The position numbers were made by a program, and so were the translations under genes. A stretch of 64,000 nt of DNA from Phycisphaerae bacterium. GTDB taxonomy: Bacteria; Planctomycetota; Phycisphaerae; Sedimentisphaerales; Anaerobacaceae. Below the pieces are notes generated by a model. The model saw nothing but the letters and a program-made list of their open reading frames with translations. It made no database searches and had not been told where the DNA came from. Shown here in pieces: positions 53,055 through 61,273 of this stretch. Where the stretch lies: assembly GCA_030615025.1 (NCBI GenBank), contig JAUXAB010000004.1, forward strand, positions 35,042 through 99,041. The letters are read 5' to 3'. Positions within the stretch are counted from its first letter, which is position 1, and the number at the start of each line of letters is the position of its first letter.

Positions 53055-53150
53055 ATGAAAAGCAAATATGATGAGCAAGCGGAGCAGAGACCGGGTTCGG
53101 GCCCCACTTTGCAAAAACTCGCAAAGTGGGAACCCTCCAAAACGCAATAA
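53055..53150 (+). CDS. 31-residue leader-type peptide upstream of mreC
   Basis: An ATG preceded by GGGACGGGAC opens 31 codons (MKSKYDEQAEQRPGSGPTLQ and on) and stops at TAA one base before the ATG at 53152, which is the natural start of mreC. Within it lies a perfect 10-bp hairpin at 53103-53130. The arrangement suggests translational coupling or attenuation, but the peptide itself has no recognisable feature. Confidence 0.35.
   Translation: MKSKYDEQAEQRPGSGPTLQKLAKWEPSKTQ
53103..53130 (+). promoter_or_regulatory. hairpin before mreC
   Basis: CCCACTTTGC and GCAAAGTGGG form a perfect 10-bp stem with the loop AAAAACTC, 22 bases upstream of the mreC ATG at 53152. There is no T-run, so it is more likely a translation or processing element than a terminator. 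Confidence 0.6.
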
Positions 53151-53151
53151 A

Positions 53152-53955
53152 ATGCGCTTGGAGTTCCTCTCCAGACGGATGCTGTTTACCTGGTTTATAT
53201 TAGCCGGGTTTATCTTGCTCTTTACGCCGCGGAACCTGACAAATAAATTTCAGTTTGTTTTTGCTCGTGTTTTTCACCTGCCTTTAAGCCTTGGTAGAAA
53301 CATTTCGCTTTCCACACGTACCCGGCATTCGGTTACGAATGTTGTCAGCCGCAGAGAATACGGCAGGCTCGAAAACCACCTTGTCAATGTTATGGAACAG
53401 CTCTATCAAGAACATCAAATTGTGGAAGTGCTATCCGGACTGCGCAACAGATTTGCATTGGAAGGTGCTAACTTAGTTCGCGCTGATGTCATTACAGCGT
53501 CCATCGGCGCCGGACGCGGCGAGCTTATTATCAACCGCGGCGAAAACGACGGCCTGTCTAAAGGCCAGTTTGCCCTGGGTGACAATAGTATCATCGGCAC
53601 TATATTCGATGTCTCGCCGCGCACAGCTCAGGTTAAGCTGTTTACGGACCCGGCATCCAAAATACCGGTAAAGATAGGAAGATTAAATACAGAAAGGATA
53701 ATGCATGGCAACGGCAACGATTCGGCCAAAATCCAGCTACTCTCGACAAAGTACAAAGTCAGGGTCGGCGACAAAGTCGTGGCTCGCAAAAAGCCGGGGT
53801 TTCTGGATGCTCCGATGATTATAGGGACAGTGGCGCGGTGCAGGCGGGACGATGAGAATCCGTCACTGTGGGATATAACGGTCAAACCTGTCTGTGACAT
53901 AGAAAGACTAAATAATGTAAGCGTGATTGTAATGAATCCGTCCCGCACCTATTAG
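53152..53955 (+). CDS. mreC: rod shape-determining protein MreC
   Basis: About 267 residues. I prefer the ATG at 53152, where the protein begins MRLEFLSRRMLFTWFILAGF with the single membrane helix; an upstream in-frame ATG at 53068 would add 28 polar residues. A coiled-coil stretch (SRREYGRLENHLVNVMEQLY) leads to the beta-domains: VITASIGAGRGELIINRGEN, GDNSIIGTIFDVSPRTAQVK and LFTDPASKIPVKI. MreC links MreB to the periplasmic synthases. mreD is not next to it, unlike in many genomes. Confidence 0.9.
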   Translation: MRLEFLSRRMLFTWFILAGFILLFTPRNLTNKFQFVFARVFHLPLSLGRNISLSTRTRHSVTNVVSRREYGRLENHLVNVMEQLYQEHQIVEVLSGLRNRFALEGANLVRADVITASIGAGRGELIINRGENDGLSKGQFALGDNSIIGTIFDVSPRTAQVKLFTDPASKIPVKIGRLNTERIMHGNGNDSAKIQLLSTKYKVRVGDKVVARKKPGFLDAPMIIGTVARCRRDDENPSLWDITVKPVCDIERLNNVSVIVMNPSRTY

Positions 53956-54017
53956 GCATGAGCCCCGTAAGACCAACGGCTAACTTACGGGGTGAGCCTG
54001 TGCTCAATAGGTGCGGG
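53942..54017 (+). promoter_or_regulatory. large hairpin between mreC and the transpeptidase gene
   Basis: A 12-bp outer stem CCCGCACCTATT/AATAGGTGCGGG encloses a 9-bp stem CCCCGTAAG/CTTACGGGG. The mreC stop codon lies in the outer arm, and the next ribosome site starts 12 bases after the structure. Without a T-run it is better seen as an mRNA stability or processing element than as a terminator. Confidence 0.75.
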
Positions 54018-54041
54018 ATAACCACAAAGAAGGAGAATAAT

Positions 54042-55109
54042 ATGGCTCGTCATCTTCGGCGTTTGTATAGCAGACGAAAAAGGCGAATCCGAAGGCGGAT
54101 GGGTATTGTTTCAACGTTAGTGATTATTACTGTGGTGATTGCTTTTAGCTACGGTTATCATCCTTTCGGCAAAAACGAAGACCAGACCGCTGCAGCTTTA
54201 GCGAATATCAATGCAGAGGACCAAATAAACGCTTCGGCGGTTGTGGCACCGAAGCCGACATGGAAACGTGCCCTGGAACCGAAGTTGTCAAAAATCATAC
54301 CTGAGCCCACGTCCGAACCCGACCCCAAGGTGGCTGAGCTTATTGACGAAGCTGCGGCGCTGGTCGATGGGAAACCGGCGCAGATTTGCGAAGCGCGCGA
54401 CAGACTTAATGAGACATTGTCAATGCCTATGAATAATGTGCAGCGGGCCGTTATTAAACGCAAGCTTTCCGAGCTTGCCGGTAGGTGGCTGTTTGGCAGG
54501 GGCGTTTTTCCGCAGGACAGGCTTTGCGGCGATTATAAAGTCAAGCCGGGTGATCAGCTTGGGGCGATCGGCAAGCAGCATAGAGTGCCGTGGGAGATTC
54601 TCATGGAGGTTAATAAGATTGGCCGTCCTGAGCTGCTGAAGGCAGGAGAGACGATAAAAATCATCCACGGCCCGTTCCATGTCAGGGTATATCGTTCAAC
54701 TTTCACGATGGATTTGTACCTTCAGCACACCTTCGTTCGCAGTTTTCCTGTGGGTCTTGGCGGGCCAGGCAGGGAAACACCGACAGGACTATGGCGTGTT
54801 AAGCCGGGCGGTAAACTAATATCACCTACGTGGACGGACCCGGACACCCACAAAACATATAAAGCCGGGGACCCGGATTATCCTTTGGGCTCGCGATGGA
54901 TAGGACTGGAAGGTATCAGCGGAGAGGCGAAAGGCAGGAGAGGCTTTGCCATTCACGGCACAAAGAAGCCGGAAGAAATCGGCACCGCAGTCCGCTTAGG
55001 GACGCCTTACGGCGGCTCTCGCGGATGTATTCGTCTGTACAACGGCGACGCGATACTGGTGTATAACTTATTGACGCCGGGCCTTTCACGAGTGGAAGTA
55101 GTGGAATGA
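54042..55109 (+). CDS. LysM and L,D-transpeptidase (YkuD) protein
   Basis: About 355 residues from the ATG after AAGGAG. A very basic N-terminus (RRLYSRRKRRIRRRM) precedes one membrane helix (IVSTLVIITVVIAFSYGY). A helical segment (VAELIDEAAALVDGKPAQIC) is followed by LysM (YKVKPGDQLGAIGKQHRVPW) and the YkuD domain with FAIHGTKKPEEIG and GGSRGCIRLYNGDA, giving the catalytic His and Cys. It forms L,D-cross-links or anchors in peptidoglycan. It probably belongs to the mreB-mreC transcription unit, separated by the 53942-54017 hairpin. Confidence 0.93.
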   Translation: MARHLRRLYSRRKRRIRRRMGIVSTLVIITVVIAFSYGYHPFGKNEDQTAAALANINAEDQINASAVVAPKPTWKRALEPKLSKIIPEPTSEPDPKVAELIDEAAALVDGKPAQICEARDRLNETLSMPMNNVQRAVIKRKLSELAGRWLFGRGVFPQDRLCGDYKVKPGDQLGAIGKQHRVPWEILMEVNKIGRPELLKAGETIKIIHGPFHVRVYRSTFTMDLYLQHTFVRSFPVGLGGPGRETPTGLWRVKPGGKLISPTWTDPDTHKTYKAGDPDYPLGSRWIGLEGISGEAKGRRGFAIHGTKKPEEIGTAVRLGTPYGGSRGCIRLYNGDAILVYNLLTPGLSRVEVVE

Positions 55110-55445
55110 AATACTATTGACGGAGCAAAAGCTGGCTTCGGGGTGGTAGTGCTGAAAAGAAGCCGCAGGGGAAAACAACAATTCATTTTGCCAAACCAAA
55201 GGGCTGGGAGTGTCATGCTTTCAGCTCCTTCGACCTTGCTCAGGGCAGGCTTTTTCTTGGTTACAGGCGGTAATTGCAGATTCAGCAACTCTTCTACAAA
55301 TACAGCACTGGATCCTGATTTCCCCCAAAAAGTTTTGACTGTAGTTTCAATAAATAGTATAATTATAGTCTTTAAGAGCAACTATTTAGCTCATTTTTTT
55401 TGAAGGAGGGCTAAAATACCTAATTTAAGCAAAACTTTCGGCCTG
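55110..55445. other. spacer with REP-like sequence
   Basis: The word AGCTCCTTCGACCTTGCTCA with AGGGCAGGC near 55224-55252 is a REP-type sequence in reverse orientation. A strong AAGGAGGG lies at 55402-55409 but is followed by ATA, not ATG. No gene seen. Confidence 0.5.
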
Positions 55446-58400
55446 GTGGCAGCCTCAAGCGCAGCTTGGGGATGGCTCCACCAACGTTATCCCTTGCCTG
55501 CCCCGTACCAAATAGGCGTTTGCCGTAATTTGGTGCGGGGTCATTCTGAGCGAAAAAAGCCTTTAGCCCTGAGCGGAGTCGAAGGGGAAGAATCTGGCCC
55601 CCGTCATTGCGAGCAGTCCCCCGTAAGGCGGACGACACGGCAATCCCGTTTTGAATTTTCGAGTTTTGGTCATTCGAATCTTGACTGTCGTCAGACAAGT
55701 TTGTTTCGAGTTTCGGATTTCGAATTTCGATATTTAATCAGAACTTTTGCCTTTTTACTTTTGCTCTTTCTGATTACCGCCCCGGCCCAGGCCCAATACG
55801 GCGGGGGTACGGGAGAGCCGAATGACCCGTATCTGATTTACGATGCAAACCAGATGAACGCCATTGGCGCCGATTCAAACGACTGGGACAAGCACTTTAA
55901 ACTAATGGCCGATATTGACCTGAGCGAGTACACAGGAACAGAATTCAATATCATTGGAACCGGTCATTTTGAATGCACTATGATATGCTGGTTTGTTGGT
56001 ACTCCTTTTACCGGTGTATTTGACGGCAACGGCCATACGATTTCCAATTTCACTTATCAATACAATGGTAACGAATTCGTAGGACTTTTTGGGTGTGTTG
56101 ATGGAGAAAGTGCACAGATTAAAAATCTGGGCCTGAAAGATGTCGATATCGATACGGATTACGGTGAACGGGTTGGTTCCCTCATTGGACTATTATTCAA
56201 TGGAACGGTTATTGACTGCTATACGCAGGGCGGCAGTGTTTCAGGAGACTATCGTGTCGGAGGCTTAGTTGGTCGAAGTGATGAGCTCGCTTCTATCTTC
56301 AACTGCTATGCTGACGTCAACGTTTCGAGCTATGCTGACATCGGTGGATTGGTGGGATTGAATTTTGGCGCAATCTCCAACTGCTACTCGAAGGTCTCGG
56401 CTGTGGGAGTATATGAGGTCGGTGGTTTAGTGGGATTCAATTTGGGCACAATCACAGACTGCTATTCGGAAGGCTCCATTTCGGGAGGATCACGTATCGG
56501 CGGACTGGTGGGATATAATTATAGTAATGGCACAATCACCAATTGCCATTCTACCAGCAGCGTTGCGGGAAGTGGACATGTCGGCGGGCTGGTGGGAGGT
56601 AATTCCGGCCCAATCACCAACTGCTATTCTACTGGGTCCGTTTCGGGAATTGGAAAAGTCGGGGGGTTGGTGGGACTTAATTGGGTGGGTACAATAACGA
56701 ACTGCTATGCCACCGGTGACGTTGAGGGAGGCGAGTCTATCGGTGGGCTGGCTGGATTTAATGATCGGACGGTCGTGAATTGCTATTCCACCGGCAACGT
56801 TTCAGGAGATGATCGTGTCGGCGGGCTAGTGGGAGAAACTGACTTAAGATCAAAAATATCTCACTGCTATGCAGCCAGCTATGTCACCGGTGCCACGAAT
56901 GTTGGCGGGCTGGCAGGATATGATAACAGTGGTTCTTACACTAAATGTTTTTGGGATAATACCGTTAATCAATTACTTACAGGCATTGGAAATGTAACCC
57001 ATCCTGATGTGATAGGAGAGTCCACTGCCAACATGCAAACCAAAAGCACCTTTATTGAAGCAGAATGGGACTTTGTAGGTGAATATGAGAACGGCCCCAG
57101 CGATGATTGGGCCGAGCCTAACGCCGGTGGGTATCCGATTCTATGGTGGCAACTTTCACCTCTACCGGAACTACCAACCTTTTCAGGAGGGACCGGAGAA
57201 CCTAATAACCCCTACCTGATCTTGACAGCAGCGGAATTGAACCATATCGGCCATAATCAAAGACTGATGGGAAGACATTTTCGGTTAATCAATGATATTG
57301 ACTTAACCGGTACTGAGTTTTTCATAATTGGCAATAATGTGTTTCCGTTTACTGGTACTTTTGATGGCAATGGCAAGACAGTCTCGAATTTCATCTACCG
57401 GAGCACCAATCAGGATGAGACGGGATTTTTTACCTTTGTTAATAACATGCAGTCGCAAATCAAGGATTTATATCTTAAGGATTCCTGCATCGAAGCAGAA
57501 ACAGCTGATAAAGTCGGCACACTGGTGGGTGAATTAGCAGAAGGCACTATCAGTGACTGCCACGTCGAGCTTTGCAATATCTCCGGTAAAAGGTATGTTG
57601 GAGGACTGGTGGGATTTAATAGGAATGGTACAATCTTGAACTGCACTTCATCAGGTAGTGTTTCTGGCGGAGGTCAGGGCAGTTTTCTCGGCAGCGGTTA
57701 CGTTGGCGGCTTGGTTGGATCAAATTCCGGAATTATCTACAACTGCACTTCAGCCAGTAGCGTCATTTCGGGGAATGATGACGCCGTTGGCGGGCTGGTC
57801 GGTAGGCATACGCATATATCCAGATCTGACTTTGAAATCCGTGATTGTTACACCAGGGGGTTGGTTTCTGCAAATCGATGGGTCGGCGGACTTGTTGGAA
57901 TGAATATGGGAGCGATACGCAACTGTGGCTCATCGAGTAGCGTCTCAGGGAATAATGAAGTTGGTGGACTTGTTGGATACAATAATTCAACGATTAGAAA
58001 TTGTTATTCAATAGGTAGTATTTCAGGAATAACTTACGTTGGCGGATTTGCTGGGCGCAATAGGTATACGATCTCCAATTGCTATTCGCAAGGTGGTGTT
58101 TTGGGAAATAACAGGGTCGGCGGACTTGTAGGATTTAATGATAATAAAGTATCCAATTGCTATTCGGTAGGCGGCGTTACCGGAGCAACGGATGTCGGTG
58201 GACTCGTGGGATTAAATGATGGTGGGACAGTTTCCAATTCATTCTGGGATATTGACACTAGCTGGCAGGCAACCAGTTCTGGTGGAACGGACAAGACAAC
58301 GGCCGAGATGCAGATGCAGGTTACTTTCACGGATGCCGGTTGGGATTTTGTGGGAGAAAGAATAAATGGCAGAGAAGATATCTGGATGATGACCTGTGAG

Positions 58401-58625
58401 GGAATGAGCTATCCGAAGTTGAGCTGGTGGCAGCCGGTACTGGGAGATTATTTCTGTCCGGATGGCGTAGATATGATTGATATGGAGCATCTGGCACTTC
58501 ATTGGCTTGATACTGGCTGCGATGAAACAAACGATTACTGCGACTGGGCTGAGATAAGTAATGACAGCACCATAGACTTCACAGACTTTGCAATACTCGC
58601 CGACAATTGGCTGGCAGGCCGTTGA
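55446..58625 (+). CDS. very large secreted GLUG-repeat protein with dockerin-like tail
   Basis: Up to 1059 residues; the 5' end is unclear. The first 95 codons translate REP and heptad repeat DNA (SERKKPLALSGVEGEESGPR), and only then comes the signal peptide (TFAFLLLLFLITAPAQAQ). The mature part has two modules, each opening GGTGEPNDPYLI or GGTGEPNNPYLI and HFKLMADIDL or HFRLINDIDL. Each is followed by many GLUG repeats (V-G-G-L-V-G-x-N-x-G-T-I-x-N-C-Y-S-x-G-S-V-S-G). The C-terminus contains the dockerin-like elements VDMIDMEHLALHWL and TIDFTDFAILADNWL. It is probably a surface adhesin or scaffold. Confidence 0.82.
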   Translation: MAASSAAWGWLHQRYPLPAPYQIGVCRNLVRGHSERKKPLALSGVEGEESGPRHCEQSPVRRTTRQSRFEFSSFGHSNLDCRQTSLFRVSDFEFRYLIRTFAFLLLLFLITAPAQAQYGGGTGEPNDPYLIYDANQMNAIGADSNDWDKHFKLMADIDLSEYTGTEFNIIGTGHFECTMICWFVGTPFTGVFDGNGHTISNFTYQYNGNEFVGLFGCVDGESAQIKNLGLKDVDIDTDYGERVGSLIGLLFNGTVIDCYTQGGSVSGDYRVGGLVGRSDELASIFNCYADVNVSSYADIGGLVGLNFGAISNCYSKVSAVGVYEVGGLVGFNLGTITDCYSEGSISGGSRIGGLVGYNYSNGTITNCHSTSSVAGSGHVGGLVGGNSGPITNCYSTGSVSGIGKVGGLVGLNWVGTITNCYATGDVEGGESIGGLAGFNDRTVVNCYSTGNVSGDDRVGGLVGETDLRSKISHCYAASYVTGATNVGGLAGYDNSGSYTKCFWDNTVNQLLTGIGNVTHPDVIGESTANMQTKSTFIEAEWDFVGEYENGPSDDWAEPNAGGYPILWWQLSPLPELPTFSGGTGEPNNPYLILTAAELNHIGHNQRLMGRHFRLINDIDLTGTEFFIIGNNVFPFTGTFDGNGKTVSNFIYRSTNQDETGFFTFVNNMQSQIKDLYLKDSCIEAETADKVGTLVGELAEGTISDCHVELCNISGKRYVGGLVGFNRNGTILNCTSSGSVSGGGQGSFLGSGYVGGLVGSNSGIIYNCTSASSVISGNDDAVGGLVGRHTHISRSDFEIRDCYTRGLVSANRWVGGLVGMNMGAIRNCGSSSSVSGNNEVGGLVGYNNSTIRNCYSIGSISGITYVGGFAGRNRYTISNCYSQGGVLGNNRVGGLVGFNDNKVSNCYSVGGVTGATDVGGLVGLNDGGTVSNSFWDIDTSWQATSSGGTDKTTAEMQMQVTFTDAGWDFVGERINGREDIWMMTCEGMSYPKLSWWQPVLGDYFCPDGVDMIDMEHLALHWLDTGCDETNDYCDWAEISNDSTIDFTDFAILADNWLAGR
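55500..55740. repeat. REP-like and heptad repeats at the 5' end of the GLUG gene
   Basis: A hairpin CCCCGTACCAAAT/ATTTGGTGCGGGG (55500-55539) is followed by REP words (CATTCTGAGCG, GTCATTGCGAGCAGTC) and then heptads TTTCGAG, TTTCGGA, TTTCGAA, TTTCGAT just before the signal peptide codons. Confidence 0.75.
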
Positions 58626-58814
58626 GAATTGACTATTTTCTATTGACTATCGAGGAATTAAAGGTGTCCGCCTGCACCCTCAGGTGGTACTTTTTTGGCT
58701 GTAGACAGTGGCCTAAGCCATCCCCTACGGGAGAGCCAGCATCGATTATCCAGAATCCAACTTTAGCTTACTTTAGGCACTTTAGTTCACTTTAGCTCAC
58801 TCCTCACTAACGAG

Positions 58815-58927
58815 TATCCAGCATCCCTATCCGCTGCACGCTATCCGCTATACCCCCTGTTCTCCTGTTCCCCTGATATCCACTTCCTGTTTACCTGATT
58901 ACCTGATAAACTTTTTTCTCTCTGCGT
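58815..58927. repeat. dispersed 113-bp repeat, copy 2
   Basis: Matches 38728-38833 over its full length, with one additional ATCCGCT heptad and a few substitutions. Confidence 0.85.
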
Positions 58928-58998
58928 TCTCCGCGGTTAAAAATTCGTGTAATTCGTGCAAATTCGTGGCTAAAAACCCTCCGCGTCCTCGGTGCCCT

Positions 58999-59052
58999 CT
59001 GTCTTCCGCCGCCTGCCCGAATCCGAATCCCTGCATGTCGTAGGCAGGGACC
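58999..59052. repeat. short dispersed repeat, copy 1
   Basis: CTGTCTTCCGCCGCCTGCCC and the following GAATCC and GCATGTCGT words recur at 63920-63990. The other copy contains an additional internal duplication of the TCCGAATCCC unit. Confidence 0.8.
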
Positions 59053-59126
59053 CAGTTTGGCGGGGACCCAGAATCTTTTAAACCAATTCTCACTTCTCAA
59101 TTCCAAATTCTCTCATAGCGGTAGGA

Positions 59127-60206
59127 TTATGCACCTGGTGCCAATTCCGGTACAAGATCTAGCATCTGCGGCACGAACTGATCAAAACTCATATCGCCTT
59201 GTTCATATTGCTTCAATAACTCATAGAAAGGCCGAACAAGGCTTAGTCCACTTTCCGACAGTTCGATGCAGCGCGCTTCACACATTTTTATGGTTTCAGG
59301 ATCATCCTTCATTAAGGCATGCATCCTGATATCCATCGCTCTAACCAGAGATTCACAGGCATGTGTAACCGGATGTTGATAGGAGCTTGCATAAGGCAGG
59401 TCTTTGGCCGCTTGATAGTATTTGTTAAGCTTTCTGCGATGGCGGCTGTAGTGTTTTCGCACAAATGAATCTGAAATGGAATGGAGATATTCATGCAGGT
59501 TCAAGCCGTATGTTTCCGTGCTCTCGACTATATAGCCGTAGTTTTCATATAATGACCATGTCGCGTTAAAACGCATATCCAGCAGATTAGGGATGACCAT
59601 GAATTCTAATTCGTCTGTTCGCTGCATTCTAATGTAGCTCCATAGAAAATTGTACTGCTGTTCCATCCTCTCGAAATCATATTTGTGGATATCTTCCAGA
59701 TACAGTGGTTTGACCTTCGCCCATATTTTGTCCATCTCGGCCGTCTGCCAAAAATCATTCAGCACGGAAGGGAAATCCGCCAGCTTGAAATATGTGACAA
59801 AGTATCCCAATTCATTGTATGGTCGTATTCGCTTAAAAGGATAGTCCGTACTCAGACTTAAGGCAAAGTCCTTGTAATGAAAGCGGGCACAGCCGGTTTT
59901 TCTGTAATACTGCTTCCATGCCTGCAATTTTTCCGGATGCGCTGCGGCTGTGTCCTTCAGCATCTTACGTACTGCCAGACGTGCCGGATACATCTGCTTA
60001 CCCTCGCACTCTTCGTCGAAACCTACGGCATTGAGAAAAGCCATGGTCGCGAAGATACGGCGGTCGGCAAGGACAGAAAAGTTGTCTTTTCTTACCAATT
60101 CGTCCTCATGACGGAAAATCGCAGATTCAGGCCTGATAGGAAACCGACACCCTCCAACCACCACCACAGCAAATATCAACACCATGAAAAAGTAATGTGT
60201 TTTCAT
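59127..60206 (-). CDS. lipoprotein with an HExxH-type motif
   Basis: 359 residues, AGGAGCGG before the ATG. A lipobox VVVVGGC at residues 14-20 makes it a lipoprotein. The body is helical and aromatic-rich (CARFHYKDFALSLSTDYPFK, NFLWSYIRMQRTDELEFMVI). YGLNLHEYLHSISDSF contains HEYLH, the zinc-metallopeptidase consensus, in a helical setting. I recognise the general look of DUF4932-type proteins but cannot confirm the family. If catalytic, it would be a membrane-tethered peptidase. It stands alone. Confidence 0.75.
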   Translation of the reverse strand: MKTHYFFMVLIFAVVVVGGCRFPIRPESAIFRHEDELVRKDNFSVLADRRIFATMAFLNAVGFDEECEGKQMYPARLAVRKMLKDTAAAHPEKLQAWKQYYRKTGCARFHYKDFALSLSTDYPFKRIRPYNELGYFVTYFKLADFPSVLNDFWQTAEMDKIWAKVKPLYLEDIHKYDFERMEQQYNFLWSYIRMQRTDELEFMVIPNLLDMRFNATWSLYENYGYIVESTETYGLNLHEYLHSISDSFVRKHYSRHRRKLNKYYQAAKDLPYASSYQHPVTHACESLVRAMDIRMHALMKDDPETIKMCEARCIELSESGLSLVRPFYELLKQYEQGDMSFDQFVPQMLDLVPELAPGA

Positions 60207-60380
60207 AAACCGCTCCTGTCTCTCAACATACGAATGGGTCTTGATTTTCAGTCAATAGATTCCCGGAACAAACCGACACTTCACTTGTTTCATGTACTCC
60301 ACTTATGAATCGACATGTGACATAAGTATATCCTTGCTCAGCTACGCCGCTAAGTCTCATAAAGCAACTGCCGGGAAACC

Positions 60381-61040
60381 TTAATTGCGCCTAAACAAAT
60401 TGAAGAAATAGGAAAAAAACAACAAAAAAATACCAATTACATTTAAAAATAGAAACCAAAAATTATTAATTTTTTCAGGCAAAGTAGTTCCAATAAATGT
60501 CTGTATACCCAACCCCAACTTTCCCATCAATGCCCACAATATGATAAATGCTGATACTATTTGGATCATTAGTAAACATTTATCGCTAATAGTAATGAAA
60601 TTCTTCATAATAAATGCGGACAAAACAGCGCATACAAAAACTAATAACACCATTACAAAGGCTTGAAAAATATAACTCCGTAATTTATTTGTTCGGTCTT
60701 TATAATCTTTTCTATATTCTATTATTGTTTTTTTATACTCTTCATCTGATTCAAGCTTCTTTTTAAAAGCAGCATTAGTCTTCATTTCACTCTGAATAGA
60801 ATCTTTTACACAGTTTTCAATAAATCTATTTCGGGAAAATAGAAATAATAACAACTGTTTGAGGTTAGACCGATAGTGACAAAAACTTATACCAACAATT
60901 CCTAAAAATATAAAAGCAGCTATCCATAATTTCTTATCCATTGTCCATTGAATAAAATTGAAATTGTGCATCCAGATACAATATAAAGCAATGCCACACA
61001 AGGCTACTGCGATAATAGAATAAAATATTTTTGGTATCAT
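60381..61040 (-). CDS. uncharacterised four-helix membrane protein
   Basis: About 219 residues from the ATG at 61040 (GGAAG upstream); a TTG start at 61121 is possible. Two N-terminal helices (FYSIIAVALCGIALYCIW, LWIAAFIFLGIVGISFC), a charged helical middle (ESDEEYKKTIIEYRKDYKDR) and two or three C-terminal helices are seen. The gene is strongly AT-rich like its upstream neighbours at 61274-63534, unlike the core genes of the window, which suggests acquisition. No family recognised. Confidence 0.6.
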   Translation of the reverse strand: MIPKIFYSIIAVALCGIALYCIWMHNFNFIQWTMDKKLWIAAFIFLGIVGISFCHYRSNLKQLLLFLFSRNRFIENCVKDSIQSEMKTNAAFKKKLESDEEYKKTIIEYRKDYKDRTNKLRSYIFQAFVMVLLVFVCAVLSAFIMKNFITISDKCLLMIQIVSAFIILWALMGKLGLGIQTFIGTTLPEKINNFWFLFLNVIGIFLLFFSYFFNLFRRN

Positions 61041-61194
61041 ACTTTGCTTCCAAAATCTATGCAGCTTGCTCCGGCACCCAAAATAAAAACTGTTTCTTCT
61101 TCTATCATTGAAATTCTCCAATCTCTAATTCTCTAATCACTGCCTTCATCCTGAGCGTAGTCGAAGGAATATTCTACATTCCTTGCAGTGGTAG

Positions 61195-61213
61195 GGTTGG
61201 GGCTTGCCCCACC
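61195..61213. repeat. GC hairpin repeat
   Basis: GGTTGGGGC-TTGCCCCACC is a near copy of the hairpin at 34877-34894 (GGTGGGGC-TC-GCCCCACC). Both lie in spacers and follow GTAG. Confidence 0.7.
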
Positions 61214-61273
61214 ATTGTGTACTATGGCGGGAAAGAGAAAATAATGAATGATTAGTTTTTGGGAAATTCTTTT

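Larger units (their letters stand above)
58626..59126. other. repeat-filled spacer
   Basis: No gene. It contains heptads ATTGACT, ATTTTCT, ATTGACT (58626-58650), a decamer-like run ACTTTAGCTT, ACTTTAGGC, ACTTTAGTTC, ACTTTAGCTC (58762-58800), the 113-base repeat copy 2 (58815-58927) and the repeat at 58999-59052 that recurs at 63920-63990. Confidence 0.7.
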
